From Bordetella holmesii ATCC 51541 (GTDB taxonomy: Bacteria > Pseudomonadota > Gammaproteobacteria > Burkholderiales > Burkholderiaceae_B), in the NCBI GenBank assembly GCA_000612485.1, contig CP007494.1:1798001-1862000 (forward strand): a DNA stretch of 64,000 nt. Reading direction: 5' to 3'. The notes beneath the pieces were generated by a model. That model was not told where the DNA came from. It did not search any database and saw only the letters and a list, made by a program, of their open reading frames with translations. The position numbers and the translations under genes are program-made. Shown one piece after another: positions 47,535 through 55,817 of this stretch. Every line of letters begins with the position of its first letter. Position 1 is the first letter of the stretch.

Positions 47535-48132
47535 ATGAATGAAATTCCGCTTCCCGAGGACGGCGACGGCGTCCAGACATCCTCGCCGGGTTTTGCCAAT
47601 CAGTTTCTGATGGCCATGCCTGGCATGGTCGACGAAAATCTGGCCGGCACGGTGATTTACATCTGCGAGCACAGCGCACGCGGGCACTGGGCCTGGTCAT
47701 TAACCGGCCTACTGATCTGACGCTGGCCTCCTTGTTCGAGCGCATCGAGCTGGAACTCGAAATCGGGCCCGTGGGGGACGAGAAGGTATTTTTGGCGGGC
47801 CGGTGCAGACCGATCGCGGCTTTGTCCTGCACGCGCCTGTGGGCGATTACAGCTCCAGCATCAAACTGGGCGAGCTCGCCCTGACCACCTCGCGCGATGT
47901 ATTGCAGGCTGTGGCCGACGGCAACGGGCCGGCGCGCATGCTGATTACGTTGGGCTATGCGGGCTGGGGCGCCGGCCAACTCGAAAGTGAAATGAGCCAG
48001 AATGCCTGGCTCAGCGTCGCAGCCGATCCGTCCGTCATTTTCGACGTGCCCGCTCAGGAGCGTTACCCCGCTGCCATGAAACTGCTGGGAATCGACCCGA
48101 TCATGCTGGCTGGCGAAGCAGGTCATGCCTGA
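47535..48132 (+). pseudogene. YqgE (UPF0301/DUF179) protein, two frameshifts
   Basis: Conserved cytosolic protein of unknown function, about 198 residues when repaired. It starts [20 protein letters not shown] and [11 protein letters not shown]. The frame is lost at the GGG run 47682-47684 (one more G gives [19 protein letters not shown]). It is lost again at the five-T run 47789-47793 (one more T gives [20 protein letters not shown]). The end ESEMSQNAWLSVAAD is family-like. Overlaps ruvX by 8 nt as usual. As given, the longest pieces are 61 and 109 residues. Confidence 0.85.
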
Positions 48133-48520
48133 GGAAGCACTGCTGGCCTTTGATTTTGGCGAGAAGAAAATCGGCGTCGCCATCGGTAACACCCTGACGC
48201 GGCAGGCCAGGCCCTTGGAAATCATTTTTTCCGAGCGTCGCGACGAGCGTTTCGGCCGGATCGAACAGCTCCTGAAGGAGTGGCAGCCGCAGCGCGTGGT
48301 CGTGGGTCTGGCCTTGGCCAGCGACGGCGGCGAGCAGCCCGCCACCCAGCGTTGCCGCCGGTTTGCCAACCAGTTGCACGGCTGCTTTGGCCTGACGGTA
48401 GAACTGGTCGACGAGCGCGGCTCCAGCATGGAGGCGCAGGCCGAGCTGGGCAGCCACGCGCCCGACGATGCCATGGCAGCCGCCATTATTTTGCAGCGTT
48501 TTCTCGACCGGCTGCTTTAA
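48125..48520 (+). CDS. ruvX: Holliday junction resolvase-like RuvX/YqgF
   Basis: A 131-residue RNase H-fold nuclease implicated in 16S rRNA 5'-end maturation and formerly called a putative Holliday resolvase. Family marks: LLAFDFGEKKIGVAIGN at the start, VVVGLALASDGGEQPAT in the middle, and DDAMAAAIILQRFLD with the metal-binding aspartates at the end. The motif DERGSSMEA differs slightly from the commoner DERLT(S/T)xxA. It follows yqgE and precedes the pyrB-like gene. Confidence 0.9.
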   Translation: MPEEALLAFDFGEKKIGVAIGNTLTRQARPLEIIFSERRDERFGRIEQLLKEWQPQRVVVGLALASDGGEQPATQRCRRFANQLHGCFGLTVELVDERGSSMEAQAELGSHAPDDAMAAAIILQRFLDRLL

Positions 48521-48525
48521 GGCGT

Positions 48526-49228
48526 ATGTTCAACCCTCAACTGAGCCCACGCGGCGAGCTGCTGCATTTGTTGTCGACCGAAGGGCTGCCCAAGCGCCTG
48601 CTCGAGCCGCTGCTGGCCGACGACACCCTTTCCCGTCTGGCGGGTTGTCAGGTCTGCCTGATCGGCCCGGACGGCACCGCTTTGCAGGGGCTGGAGCAGT
48701 CCGCTCAGGCCTTGGGCGCTCGCACGCAGCGGCTGTCTGCGGCGCCGGCATCGAGTCAGGCCGATTTCCATGTGTTGCGCCATCCCGCCAGCGGAGCCGC
48801 TGGCAGCCTTGGCCGATCTGCGGGTGATCCGGCAGGCAAAAGGGGGCTTTACCGAGTTGCGCGTCGCGTTTGTCGGCGATTTCGCCCATTCAGGGCGCGC
48901 GCGTTCGCTAGCGCACGCCCTGACCACGCTGGGCGCGCCCGAGCTGCGCGCGGCCGGGCCCCGCGCGCTGTTGCCTGACGGCCTGCCGCAACTGGGCCTG
49001 CGCGCCTGCGCAAGCCTGGCCGAGGCCCTCGATGGGGCGGACGTCGTGGTCGATTTGGGTCTGACCGAAGCCGCGTTGTCTGTACTACCATCGGCGGCGG
49101 ATTACGCGCGCCGCTGGGCGGTCGGGCCGTTGGCCGATGGCGTGCTTCGCGTCGGGGCGATCGATCGCCACGCGTTGGATATGGCGTCGCGAGCCGTATT
49201 GAGCCACTTGATGGCCGGGATGGCATGA
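48526..49228 (+). pseudogene. Degenerate PyrB-like (aspartate carbamoyltransferase) gene, frameshifted
   Basis: Begins FNPQLSPRGELLHLLSTEGLP, very like PyrB, and later has FTELRVAFVGDFAHSGRARSL and ALTTLGAPELRAAGPRALLP, also PyrB-like. However, the carbamoyl-phosphate loop STRTR is absent, as is the HPTQ motif, and the protein is only about 234 residues against about 310-330. A +1 or -2 shift near 48790 splits it after HPASG. Even if repaired it cannot be a normal catalytic subunit. Overlaps pyrC' by 4 nt. It may have been a non-catalytic paralogue, or a decayed pyrB with another copy elsewhere. Confidence 0.7.
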
Positions 49229-50424
49229 AGATACATATCCGTGCGGGCCGCGTGATCGATCCTGCCGATGGCAGCGATGAGGTCGTTGATCTGTTTCTGG
49301 CCGACGGCCGGATTCTTGCTCGTGGCCAGATGCCGGAGCATTTTCGTGCCGACCGGACGATCGAAGCGACCGGGCTGGCCGTGCTGCCGGGGCTGACCGA
49401 CATCGCGGCTCAATTGGGACAGCACCCCGAGCAGGAGGGCCGCGCGGCATTGTCGGGAGGGGTTGTGCGGTTGGTGTTGCCCCACGCTACGCCGCAGCAG
49501 GACGGCATGCCTTACTGTCTGCGTCTGGGGCCCTTGCTCGCCCCGACGGGTGGCCTGTCCGATATGGCGGGTTGGCTCGATTCGGGATGTGTGGGCATTG
49601 CTCAGGGCGACGAGCCCCTGCCTGGCAGCGGCCTGCTGTGGCGCGCCATGCAATATGCCGCCGGGCTGAATGCCACCTTGTGGTTGAACCCCGAGGATGC
49701 GGGCCTGGCCGGCGGCGGTGTCATGGCCGCGGGTGCCTACGCGACGCGCCTGGGCCTGCCCGGCATTATCGAGTAGGCCGAAGTCCTTGCGCTGCACACC
49801 CTATTTACCTTGCAGCGCGCCAGTGGCGTGCGTCTGCACCTGTGCCGTTTGACGAGCGCCGCCGGCGTGGCCCTGCTGCGGGCGGCCCGCGCAGAAGGGT
49901 TGCCGGTGACTGCGGATGTGTCGATGCACCATTTGCATCTGACCGATCTGGACATTGGTTTCTACGACAGCCGTTGCCATTTGAGGCCTCCCTTGCGTGG
50001 GCAGCGTGATCGCGAGGCGCTGTCCCAAGGCCTGGCCGACGGTACGCTGGATGCGGTGTGCTCGGATCACCGGCCGGTGAGTGCGCAGCAGAAGGCCGGG
50101 CCGTTTGCGGGCACGACGCCCGGTGCCAGCGGCGTGGAGCTGCTCTTGCCGGCGGTGCTGAAGTGGGCGCGGTCCAGGGCGATGGCGCCGGCGCGTGCGC
50201 TGGCAAGCCTGACGCTGGGGCCTGCCCGGGTGCTGGGCCTGCCCGCACCCAGCCTCAAGCCGGGAGGTGCTGCCGATTTGTGCCTGGTGGATCTGGAGGC
50301 GGAGCGGGCGGTAGCGGGGCTGCAAAGCGGCAGCGAACAGACCCCGTTCACGGGTATGATGCTGCCCGGCCATGTCCGTGCCACCGTGATTGGCGGGAAC
50401 CTACTTTGGGAGATACCGGCTTGA
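49225..50424 (+). pseudogene. Dihydroorotase-like PyrC', nonsense-interrupted
   Basis: A dihydroorotase homologue of 399 codons. The zinc-binding HxH near residue 60 is missing (PGLTDIAAQLG), marking it as the inactive PyrC' type that in pseudomonads is a structural partner of PyrB. TAG at 49774-49776 follows GLPGIIE; the same frame then continues AEVLALHTLFTLQRASG and CRLTSAAG, so this is a point nonsense change. The C-terminal LTLGPARVLGL and MMLPGHVRATVIGG are typical. Its final TGA overlaps the plsC start. Confidence 0.78.
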
Positions 50425-51161
50425 AGCTCTTGCGCTTTGTACTGCGCGCCTTGCTGGTGCTGCCTTGGCTGTTGTTCGGGCTATTTTGCGTGAGCGTGGT
50501 GTACCGGGCGCTGTCGATTGCCAGGCGCGCTGCGCTCAACCGGTTCTGGTCACGCTGGCTGATGCGGCTGTGCGGCGTGCGGCTGACCATCCGTGGCGAG
50601 CCGCGCATGCAAGCGGCGGTACTCTGGGCGGCCAACCATGTATCGTGGATCGATATCTTCGTGGTCAATGCGGTGCGCGCCACCTCGTTCGTGGCTAAGA
50701 GCGAAATACGCCGCTGGCCGGTGATCGGTTCGCTGGCTGCCGGTGCCGGCACGCTGTTCATCGAGCGCACCCAGCGCCATGCCGTGCACGCAATGGGGCA
50801 GTCCATACATGAGTGTTTCGCTCGTGGGGACGCGGTGGGCCTGTTTCCGGAGGGCACCACGACCGAAGGGCTGGATCTCAAGCCTTTTCATGCCAGTCTG
50901 TTCGAGCCGGCCCGCGCCGATGGCGTGGATATCCAGCCGGTGGCATTGCGCTATCTGCATCACGGCAAACGCAGCGGTTTTGCCGCGTTCGTCGGCGAAG
51001 AGAGCCTGGTGGCCAATCTCTGGCGCGTCCTGGGCGCGACGGGGCTTGCGGTCGACGTGGTGTTTTTGCCGCCGGTGGCCACCGTGCGCGAAGACGGCAC
51101 GCCCTATACGCGCCTGGAGCTCTCGCGCCTGACGCGCGAGGCCATTCTCACGCAGCTCTGA
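50421..51161 (+). CDS. 1-acyl-sn-glycerol-3-phosphate acyltransferase family (PlsC)
   Basis: A 246-residue inner-membrane acyltransferase that adds a second acyl chain in phospholipid synthesis. N-terminal membrane helix (FVLRALLVLPWLLFGLFCV), catalytic motif NHVSWID (NHx4D type), and the second motif LFPEGTTTEG. The start is TTG at 50421, sharing TTGA with the pyrC' stop, so it is coupled to that gene. Downstream apaH is convergent and begins 4 nt away. Confidence 0.88.
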   Translation: MKLLRFVLRALLVLPWLLFGLFCVSVVYRALSIARRAALNRFWSRWLMRLCGVRLTIRGEPRMQAAVLWAANHVSWIDIFVVNAVRATSFVAKSEIRRWPVIGSLAAGAGTLFIERTQRHAVHAMGQSIHECFARGDAVGLFPEGTTTEGLDLKPFHASLFEPARADGVDIQPVALRYLHHGKRSGFAAFVGEESLVANLWRVLGATGLAVDVVFLPPVATVREDGTPYTRLELSRLTREAILTQL

Positions 51162-51165
51162 AGCG

Positions 51166-52002
51166 TTATTCGGACAGAGGGTCCTGGAACTGGCTGCATT
51201 TGATCTGCACCAGTTTGCGATCCTGCAGACGCATCGCGGTCAACGCGCCACCCCAGACGCAGCCGGTGTCCAGGCAGATCAGATGCGGTCGGATCAGCAG
51301 TCCCAGGGTGGACCAGTGGCCAAAGACGATGGTCACATCGCGGGTGGCACGGCGCGGGACATCGAACCACGGCACCAGGCCCTGCGGCCAGGCTCCGGGC
51401 GCGACCTTGGTGTCGAACTCCATATGGCCGGCAGGCGTGCACAGCCGCATGCGGGTCAGAGCATTGATGATCACACGCAAGCGCTTGCCGCCTTTGTGAT
51501 CGTCTTTCCAGGTGACCGGTTCATTGCCATACATTTTCTGCAGGGCCTTCTGCCAGTTCGGGCCGCGCAGCGCCGCCTCGACCTCTGCGGCCAGAGCCAG
51601 CGTTTTCTGGACATCCCACTTGGGCAATACCCCGGCGTGCACCATCAGGTGATCGTGTGCATAGTGCGCCAGCGGACGGTGGCGTAGCCAGTCGATCAGA
51701 TCGGCGGCGTCGGGCGCATTGAGAATGTCATTGAGCGTGTCCGAGCGCGAGGGTTTGCGAACCCCCGCCGCCGCGGCCAGCAGATGCAGGTCGTGGTTGC
51801 CGAGAATGGCTACGGCGCGCTCGTCCAGGGCCATGATGCGGTGCAGCGTCGCGAGAGACTCCGGGCCACGGTTGACCAGGTCTCCCGCGAACCAGAAGTG
51901 CGAGTCCGGATCGCCTGCGATATCCGGGTGCGCCAAGAGTTGTTGCAGTGGCGTGCAGCACCCTTGCACGTCACCGATCATCCAGATGCTGCCAGTCGTC
52001 AT
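51166..52002 (-). CDS. apaH: Bis(5'-nucleosyl)-tetraphosphatase, symmetrical
   Basis: ApaH splits Ap4A into two ADP and can decap Np4-capped RNA. The 278-residue metallophosphoesterase has [45 protein letters not shown] and [10 protein letters not shown], with [17 protein letters not shown] near the end. Two starts are possible, 52002 and 52014; the first gives the usual TGSIWMIGD start. An extension to 52353 would run into lptG and is rejected. Confidence 0.93.
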   Translation of the reverse strand: MTTGSIWMIGDVQGCCTPLQQLLAHPDIAGDPDSHFWFAGDLVNRGPESLATLHRIMALDERAVAILGNHDLHLLAAAAGVRKPSRSDTLNDILNAPDAADLIDWLRHRPLAHYAHDHLMVHAGVLPKWDVQKTLALAAEVEAALRGPNWQKALQKMYGNEPVTWKDDHKGGKRLRVIINALTRMRLCTPAGHMEFDTKVAPGAWPQGLVPWFDVPRRATRDVTIVFGHWSTLGLLIRPHLICLDTGCVWGGALTAMRLQDRKLVQIKCSQFQDPLSE

Positions 52003-52049
52003 GCCGACGCTCATCTCCGCGTTGAGGAGTCTTCGTGAAAGGGCTGCTC

Positions 52050-53213
52050 TCAGGCAACCTTGCGTTGTTGTCTGTACCGCGTAAACGCGTGCCGGTATTC
52101 CATCATGACCAGCGCACCCAGTGCCAGCAGCATGGCGGCGGCATTGGGCCCGAGCGCCGTCAGCCAGGGCGGCCAGCGGCTGAGCATCCCGACGTTGAGA
52201 GAGAGCTGATTGATCATGAAAAAGGCCACGCCCATCAGGATGCCGATGAACACCTTCACGCCCACGCCGCCACGGCGGGTCTGCATGAAGGCGATAGGCG
52301 CGGCGATAGTAATCATCACCAGCAGCGTGAAGGGATAGACGAACTTGCGCCACAGGGCGACGATCTGCCGGTCGGCTTGCAACTGGTTGTGGTGCAGATA
52401 GTCGATGTAGTCCAGCAGGGTCACGGCCGACATGCGCTCGGGTGTCAGCACCCGTGCCAGCAGCCGTTCGGGGCTGAGCGTGGTGTCAAGGCGCAGGCTG
52501 GCCTGCTTGTTCACCTGTGCTGGCGGCGTTGCGGGCGGTTTGGCGTTGGCCAGCGCTTCGGCGGCCTTCTCATCGATACGCGTCTGCACGACGTCGGTCA
52601 GGACCAGATCGCCGCCGGTGAACTTGCCGGTAGCTGCCGTCGACAGCGATTCGAGTTCGAGATTGGGCTTGAGTTCGTAGAGCGTGACGTCGCGCACCTG
52701 TCCATCGGCCAATAGCGTTTTGATATTGATGATGCGCGTGCCGCCGTCGCGGGTTGGTTCTTTGAACCAATAGCCGCTGTTCAGGCGTCCGCCGCCGGCC
52801 TTGCCCCGGAAGGTGAGGTCGGCCTCGCCGCTTTTGATTTCGGCAATGGGAGTGACGTACTCCGAAAGCAGCGTCGCCCCGATCATCAACGGGATGGTGA
52901 TCGTCCACAACATCCGCATCAGGCGCATACCGCTGACACCGGATACGCGCAGGATGACCAACTCATTGCGTTGCGCTAGGCCGGCCAGCGCGAGGATGGC
53001 GCCGATCAACAGGCCGATCGGCAGCAGATCGTACAGGCGAGTGGGCAGAGCCAGCGCCTGCATGTAGAGCAGGGCGAGCATGCTGAATTTGTCGCCCACG
53101 TTGTCCAGGTCATCGACCAGGGCAAAGAACGTGAACAGCCCCAGCAGGGCCAAAAGAACCACTGCACAGGAGCGATAAATCTCGCGGGCCAGATAGCGGC
53201 GGGCTGTACGCAT
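52050..53213 (-). CDS. lptG: LPS export ABC transporter permease LptG
   Basis: One of the two permeases of the LptB2FG machine that extracts lipopolysaccharide from the inner membrane. The 387-residue protein has three N-terminal helices ([19 protein letters not shown] onward), the coupling segment [19 protein letters not shown], a periplasmic beta-jellyroll and three C-terminal helices. lptF, usually just upstream, is not here: the next gene upstream is mtgA. lptF must lie elsewhere. Confidence 0.88.
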   Translation of the reverse strand: MRTARRYLAREIYRSCAVVLLALLGLFTFFALVDDLDNVGDKFSMLALLYMQALALPTRLYDLLPIGLLIGAILALAGLAQRNELVILRVSGVSGMRLMRMLWTITIPLMIGATLLSEYVTPIAEIKSGEADLTFRGKAGGGRLNSGYWFKEPTRDGGTRIINIKTLLADGQVRDVTLYELKPNLELESLSTAATGKFTGGDLVLTDVVQTRIDEKAAEALANAKPPATPPAQVNKQASLRLDTTLSPERLLARVLTPERMSAVTLLDYIDYLHHNQLQADRQIVALWRKFVYPFTLLVMITIAAPIAFMQTRRGGVGVKVFIGILMGVAFFMINQLSLNVGMLSRWPPWLTALGPNAAAMLLALGALVMMEYRHAFTRYRQQRKVA

Positions 53214-53299
53214 GAATCTTGAAAACCTTCAGGGCGCTTCTTGCGGCGCGTAAAACACAAAACTTTAACAAATATGAGGCCAGCGCCGCCCGTTGGGTG

Positions 53300-54016
53300 T
53301 TACGGAATGTCCACTATGCGCATCCGGCGCAACAGTGTTGCCGTACGGGAGTTCAGATAGCTGGTGTTTCTGTGCTTGTCGTAGTAGCGCGGATTGGGCA
53401 GCATGGCGGCCAGCCGGGCCGATTGGGAGGCGCCCAGATTGGCTGCGCTGGTTCCATAGTAGTGGCGCGCCGCCGCTTCCGCGCCGAACACCCCGATGCC
53501 CCATTCGGCCACATTCAGGTAGAGCTCCAGAATGCGTTCCTTGGACATGACGTGTTCGATCATATAGGTAAGTACCAGTTCCTGTCCTTTGCGCACATAG
53601 CTGCGCGAACTGGACAGAAACAGATTTTTTGCCAATTGCTGAGTAATCGTCGAGCCGCCGCGCAGTTTGCCGCGTCCCTCGACCTGCTGCTCGTGGTTGT
53701 ACTCCCAGGCCTTGCGGATGGCGTCCCACTCTACGCCGTCGTGCTCGGTGAAGTTTGCGTCCTCCGAGGCGACGACGGCGCGCTTGAGCGTCGTGTTGAT
53801 GCGGTCGTACGGGACCCAGGTATAGCTCAGCTCGGCCTTGGGGTTGGCGTCGCGCAGACGGGACAGCTCCTGGCGCATGATGGCGCTGCTGCCCGGGTCG
53901 CGATAGGCATACCAGACCACCATCGAAAACATCGCCAGCTCATAGATGAGCAGCAGGCTCAGTAGCGCCATGATGGCGCCGGTGACGATGCGAAACCAGG
54001 AGCGGGGACGAGCCAT
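53300..54016 (-). CDS. mtgA: Monofunctional peptidoglycan glycosyltransferase
   Basis: MtgA polymerises lipid II into glycan strands. One N-terminal membrane helix (VTGAIMALLSLLLIYELAMF), then the GT51 domain with the catalytic glutamates in VASEDANFTEHDG and KERILELYLNVAEWG, and KLRGGSTITQQLAKNLF between them. 238 residues, standard. Followed by lptG with an 86-nt gap and preceded by aroE. Confidence 0.94.
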   Translation of the reverse strand: MARPRSWFRIVTGAIMALLSLLLIYELAMFSMVVWYAYRDPGSSAIMRQELSRLRDANPKAELSYTWVPYDRINTTLKRAVVASEDANFTEHDGVEWDAIRKAWEYNHEQQVEGRGKLRGGSTITQQLAKNLFLSSSRSYVRKGQELVLTYMIEHVMSKERILELYLNVAEWGIGVFGAEAAARHYYGTSAANLGASQSARLAAMLPNPRYYDKHRNTSYLNSRTATLLRRMRIVDIP

Positions 54017-54034
54017 GCGAATCTCCTGTCGGGC

Positions 54035-54904
54035 CTAGCCCTCGGCCAGCAGTTCGGCGCGCAGCGCCGTCAACACCGCCGAAGGGTCGGGGCGCAGGCC
54101 GTGCCAGATGAAGAAACTTTCCGCAGCTTGGCCGACCAGCATACCGAGGCCGTCGGCTGTGCGCGCGGCACCGTCAGCCGTGGCCTGGTGCATGAACGCC
54201 GTCGGGCGGGTCCCATAGACCATATCGTAGGCCAGCGCGTCGCCGGCATACAGCCCCTTGGGCAGCGCGGGAGCTTCATCGAGCAGGCTGCTGGCCGTGG
54301 CATTGATCACGACGTCCCAGCCGCCGGGCCGGGCTGCCTCGGGCAGGCCGCCGGCGCTCACGCGTGTCGCGGGATTCAGGCCAGCGGCCTGCCAGGCTGC
54401 CGCCAGCTCCGTGGCCCGCGCCGGGCTGCGGTTGACGATGCGGATCTCGGCGCAGCCGGCCTCGGCCAGAGGGTGCAGTACGCCGCGGGCCGCGCCGCCC
54501 GCACCGACCAGCAGCAGCCGGGCACCTTGCAGCGCGGCGCCCAGGCGCTTGAGATCATCGACCAACCCCACGCCGTCGGTATTGCAGCCCTGCACGACAC
54601 CATCGCGCCAGGTCAGGGTGTTGACCGCGCCGGCCAGGCGAGCACGGGTCGACAGATTTTCCTGCGCTAATGCGTAGGCCTGCTGCTTGAAGGGTACGGT
54701 GACATTGAGCCCGCGCCCGCCTTGCAGGAAGAAGTCTTTTACGGTTTCACGAAAACCATCCAGGGGCGCAGCCAGCCGTGCATAGTCGATGACGATGCGA
54801 GTCTGTTCGGCAAACATCGCGTGGATTTGCGGCGAGCGGCTATGCGAGATGGGGTTGCCGATGACGGCATAGCGCAGCGGTGCGCCGGCCTGCGGAAGGC
54901 TCAT
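54035..54904 (-). CDS. aroE: Shikimate dehydrogenase
   Basis: AroE reduces 3-dehydroshikimate to shikimate with NADPH. 289 residues: NPISHSRSPQIHAMFAEQT substrate site, GLNVTVPFKQQAYAL with the catalytic lysine, NTDGVGLVDDL, and the NADP loop LVGAGGAARGVLHPL then NRSPARATEL. Start ATG 54904 overlaps the tonB-like stop by 4 nt. aroQ of the same pathway lies at 60.4 kb. Confidence 0.94.
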   Translation of the reverse strand: MSLPQAGAPLRYAVIGNPISHSRSPQIHAMFAEQTRIVIDYARLAAPLDGFRETVKDFFLQGGRGLNVTVPFKQQAYALAQENLSTRARLAGAVNTLTWRDGVVQGCNTDGVGLVDDLKRLGAALQGARLLLVGAGGAARGVLHPLAEAGCAEIRIVNRSPARATELAAAWQAAGLNPATRVSAGGLPEAARPGGWDVVINATASSLLDEAPALPKGLYAGDALAYDMVYGTRPTAFMHQATADGAARTADGLGMLVGQAAESFFIWHGLRPDPSAVLTALRAELLAEG

Positions 54905-55773
54905 GGTGCGGAGGTTTCCAGGGTGTCGTTTACAAAATGCCAGGTCCGCGTGATGACCAGCACGTCAGTGTCGCGGGCCAGCTCGGGCGGAAACGGGGCA
55001 AAGGGGGCCGCCATCTGAACGATGCGTCGCGCAGCCTGATTGAGCACGGCATGCGGCGAGGGCTGATCGATATCGAAGCCGGCCAGGCTGCCGTCCGGGC
55101 GGATGCTCACGGTGATGCGCAGGCTGCCATAGACGCGGCCGCGAGCCTGAGCCGGGAAATGCTGCGTACCGATGGTTTCGATGCGTGTGCGCCAGGCATC
55201 CAGATAGGCGGCGTGAGGCGAGGCTTGTGCGGCGGGCGCGACGAAGGTCTTGCGCGGCAAGGCGCTGTACGCCTGCACGCGATGGGCCAGGGTGGCGACC
55301 TGGGCATTCTGCACCGTGCCGGCCTGATCTTCGACGCTATCGCCTGGGTCTTGCGTTTCGTCCCAGGGATGGACGGGCTCGCGTGGCGCGCCGGCTGCGG
55401 CGGCCGCAGCTAATTGGGTCAACAGGCGGGCCTGCTCGGCTTCCAACTGGGCTTGCCGCTTGCGCATGGCCTGCAGCACGATGGTGTCGGGCGAGTCGGC
55501 CGTGCGGGGCAGGGGCGTGCTGGCCACGCCGGCCAACGCATTTCCGCCGCCATCGACGGCGGCCTGAGCCAGGACCTGGGCTCGCAGCGGTGCCGTGTCG
55601 GTATGGGCATTGACCAGGGTGATTTCGAGACTGGCAGCCGGCGATCGCCGCAGAGGCGGCGCGGTGAAGCGCCAGGCCAGCAGACCGGCATGGACTAGTA
55701 GCGAAATGGCGATGGCCACCAGCAGATAGCGCCGGTCGGACACCCAGGAGGAGGGGAGGTTGGGGCGGTGCAC
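54901..55773 (-). CDS. TonB-like energy transducer
   Basis: A 290-residue protein with an N-terminal membrane anchor (YLLVAIAISLLVHAGLLAW), a long Ala/Gln/Pro periplasmic spacer, and a C-terminal TonB-type domain (GSLRITVSIRPDGSLAGFDI). The last region, QMAAPFAPFPPELA, is often found in TonB family proteins. No ExbB/ExbD genes are near. It probably transmits proton-motive force to an outer-membrane receptor, or acts with a separate complex. Coupled to aroE downstream. Confidence 0.8.
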   Translation of the reverse strand: MHRPNLPSSWVSDRRYLLVAIAISLLVHAGLLAWRFTAPPLRRSPAASLEITLVNAHTDTAPLRAQVLAQAAVDGGGNALAGVASTPLPRTADSPDTIVLQAMRKRQAQLEAEQARLLTQLAAAAAAGAPREPVHPWDETQDPGDSVEDQAGTVQNAQVATLAHRVQAYSALPRKTFVAPAAQASPHAAYLDAWRTRIETIGTQHFPAQARGRVYGSLRITVSIRPDGSLAGFDIDQPSPHAVLNQAARRIVQMAAPFAPFPPELARDTDVLVITRTWHFVNDTLETSAP

Positions 55774-55817
55774 CGGTGCATTTTAGGTGAACCGCCCACT
55801 CCTCGCTCAGGCTGGCG

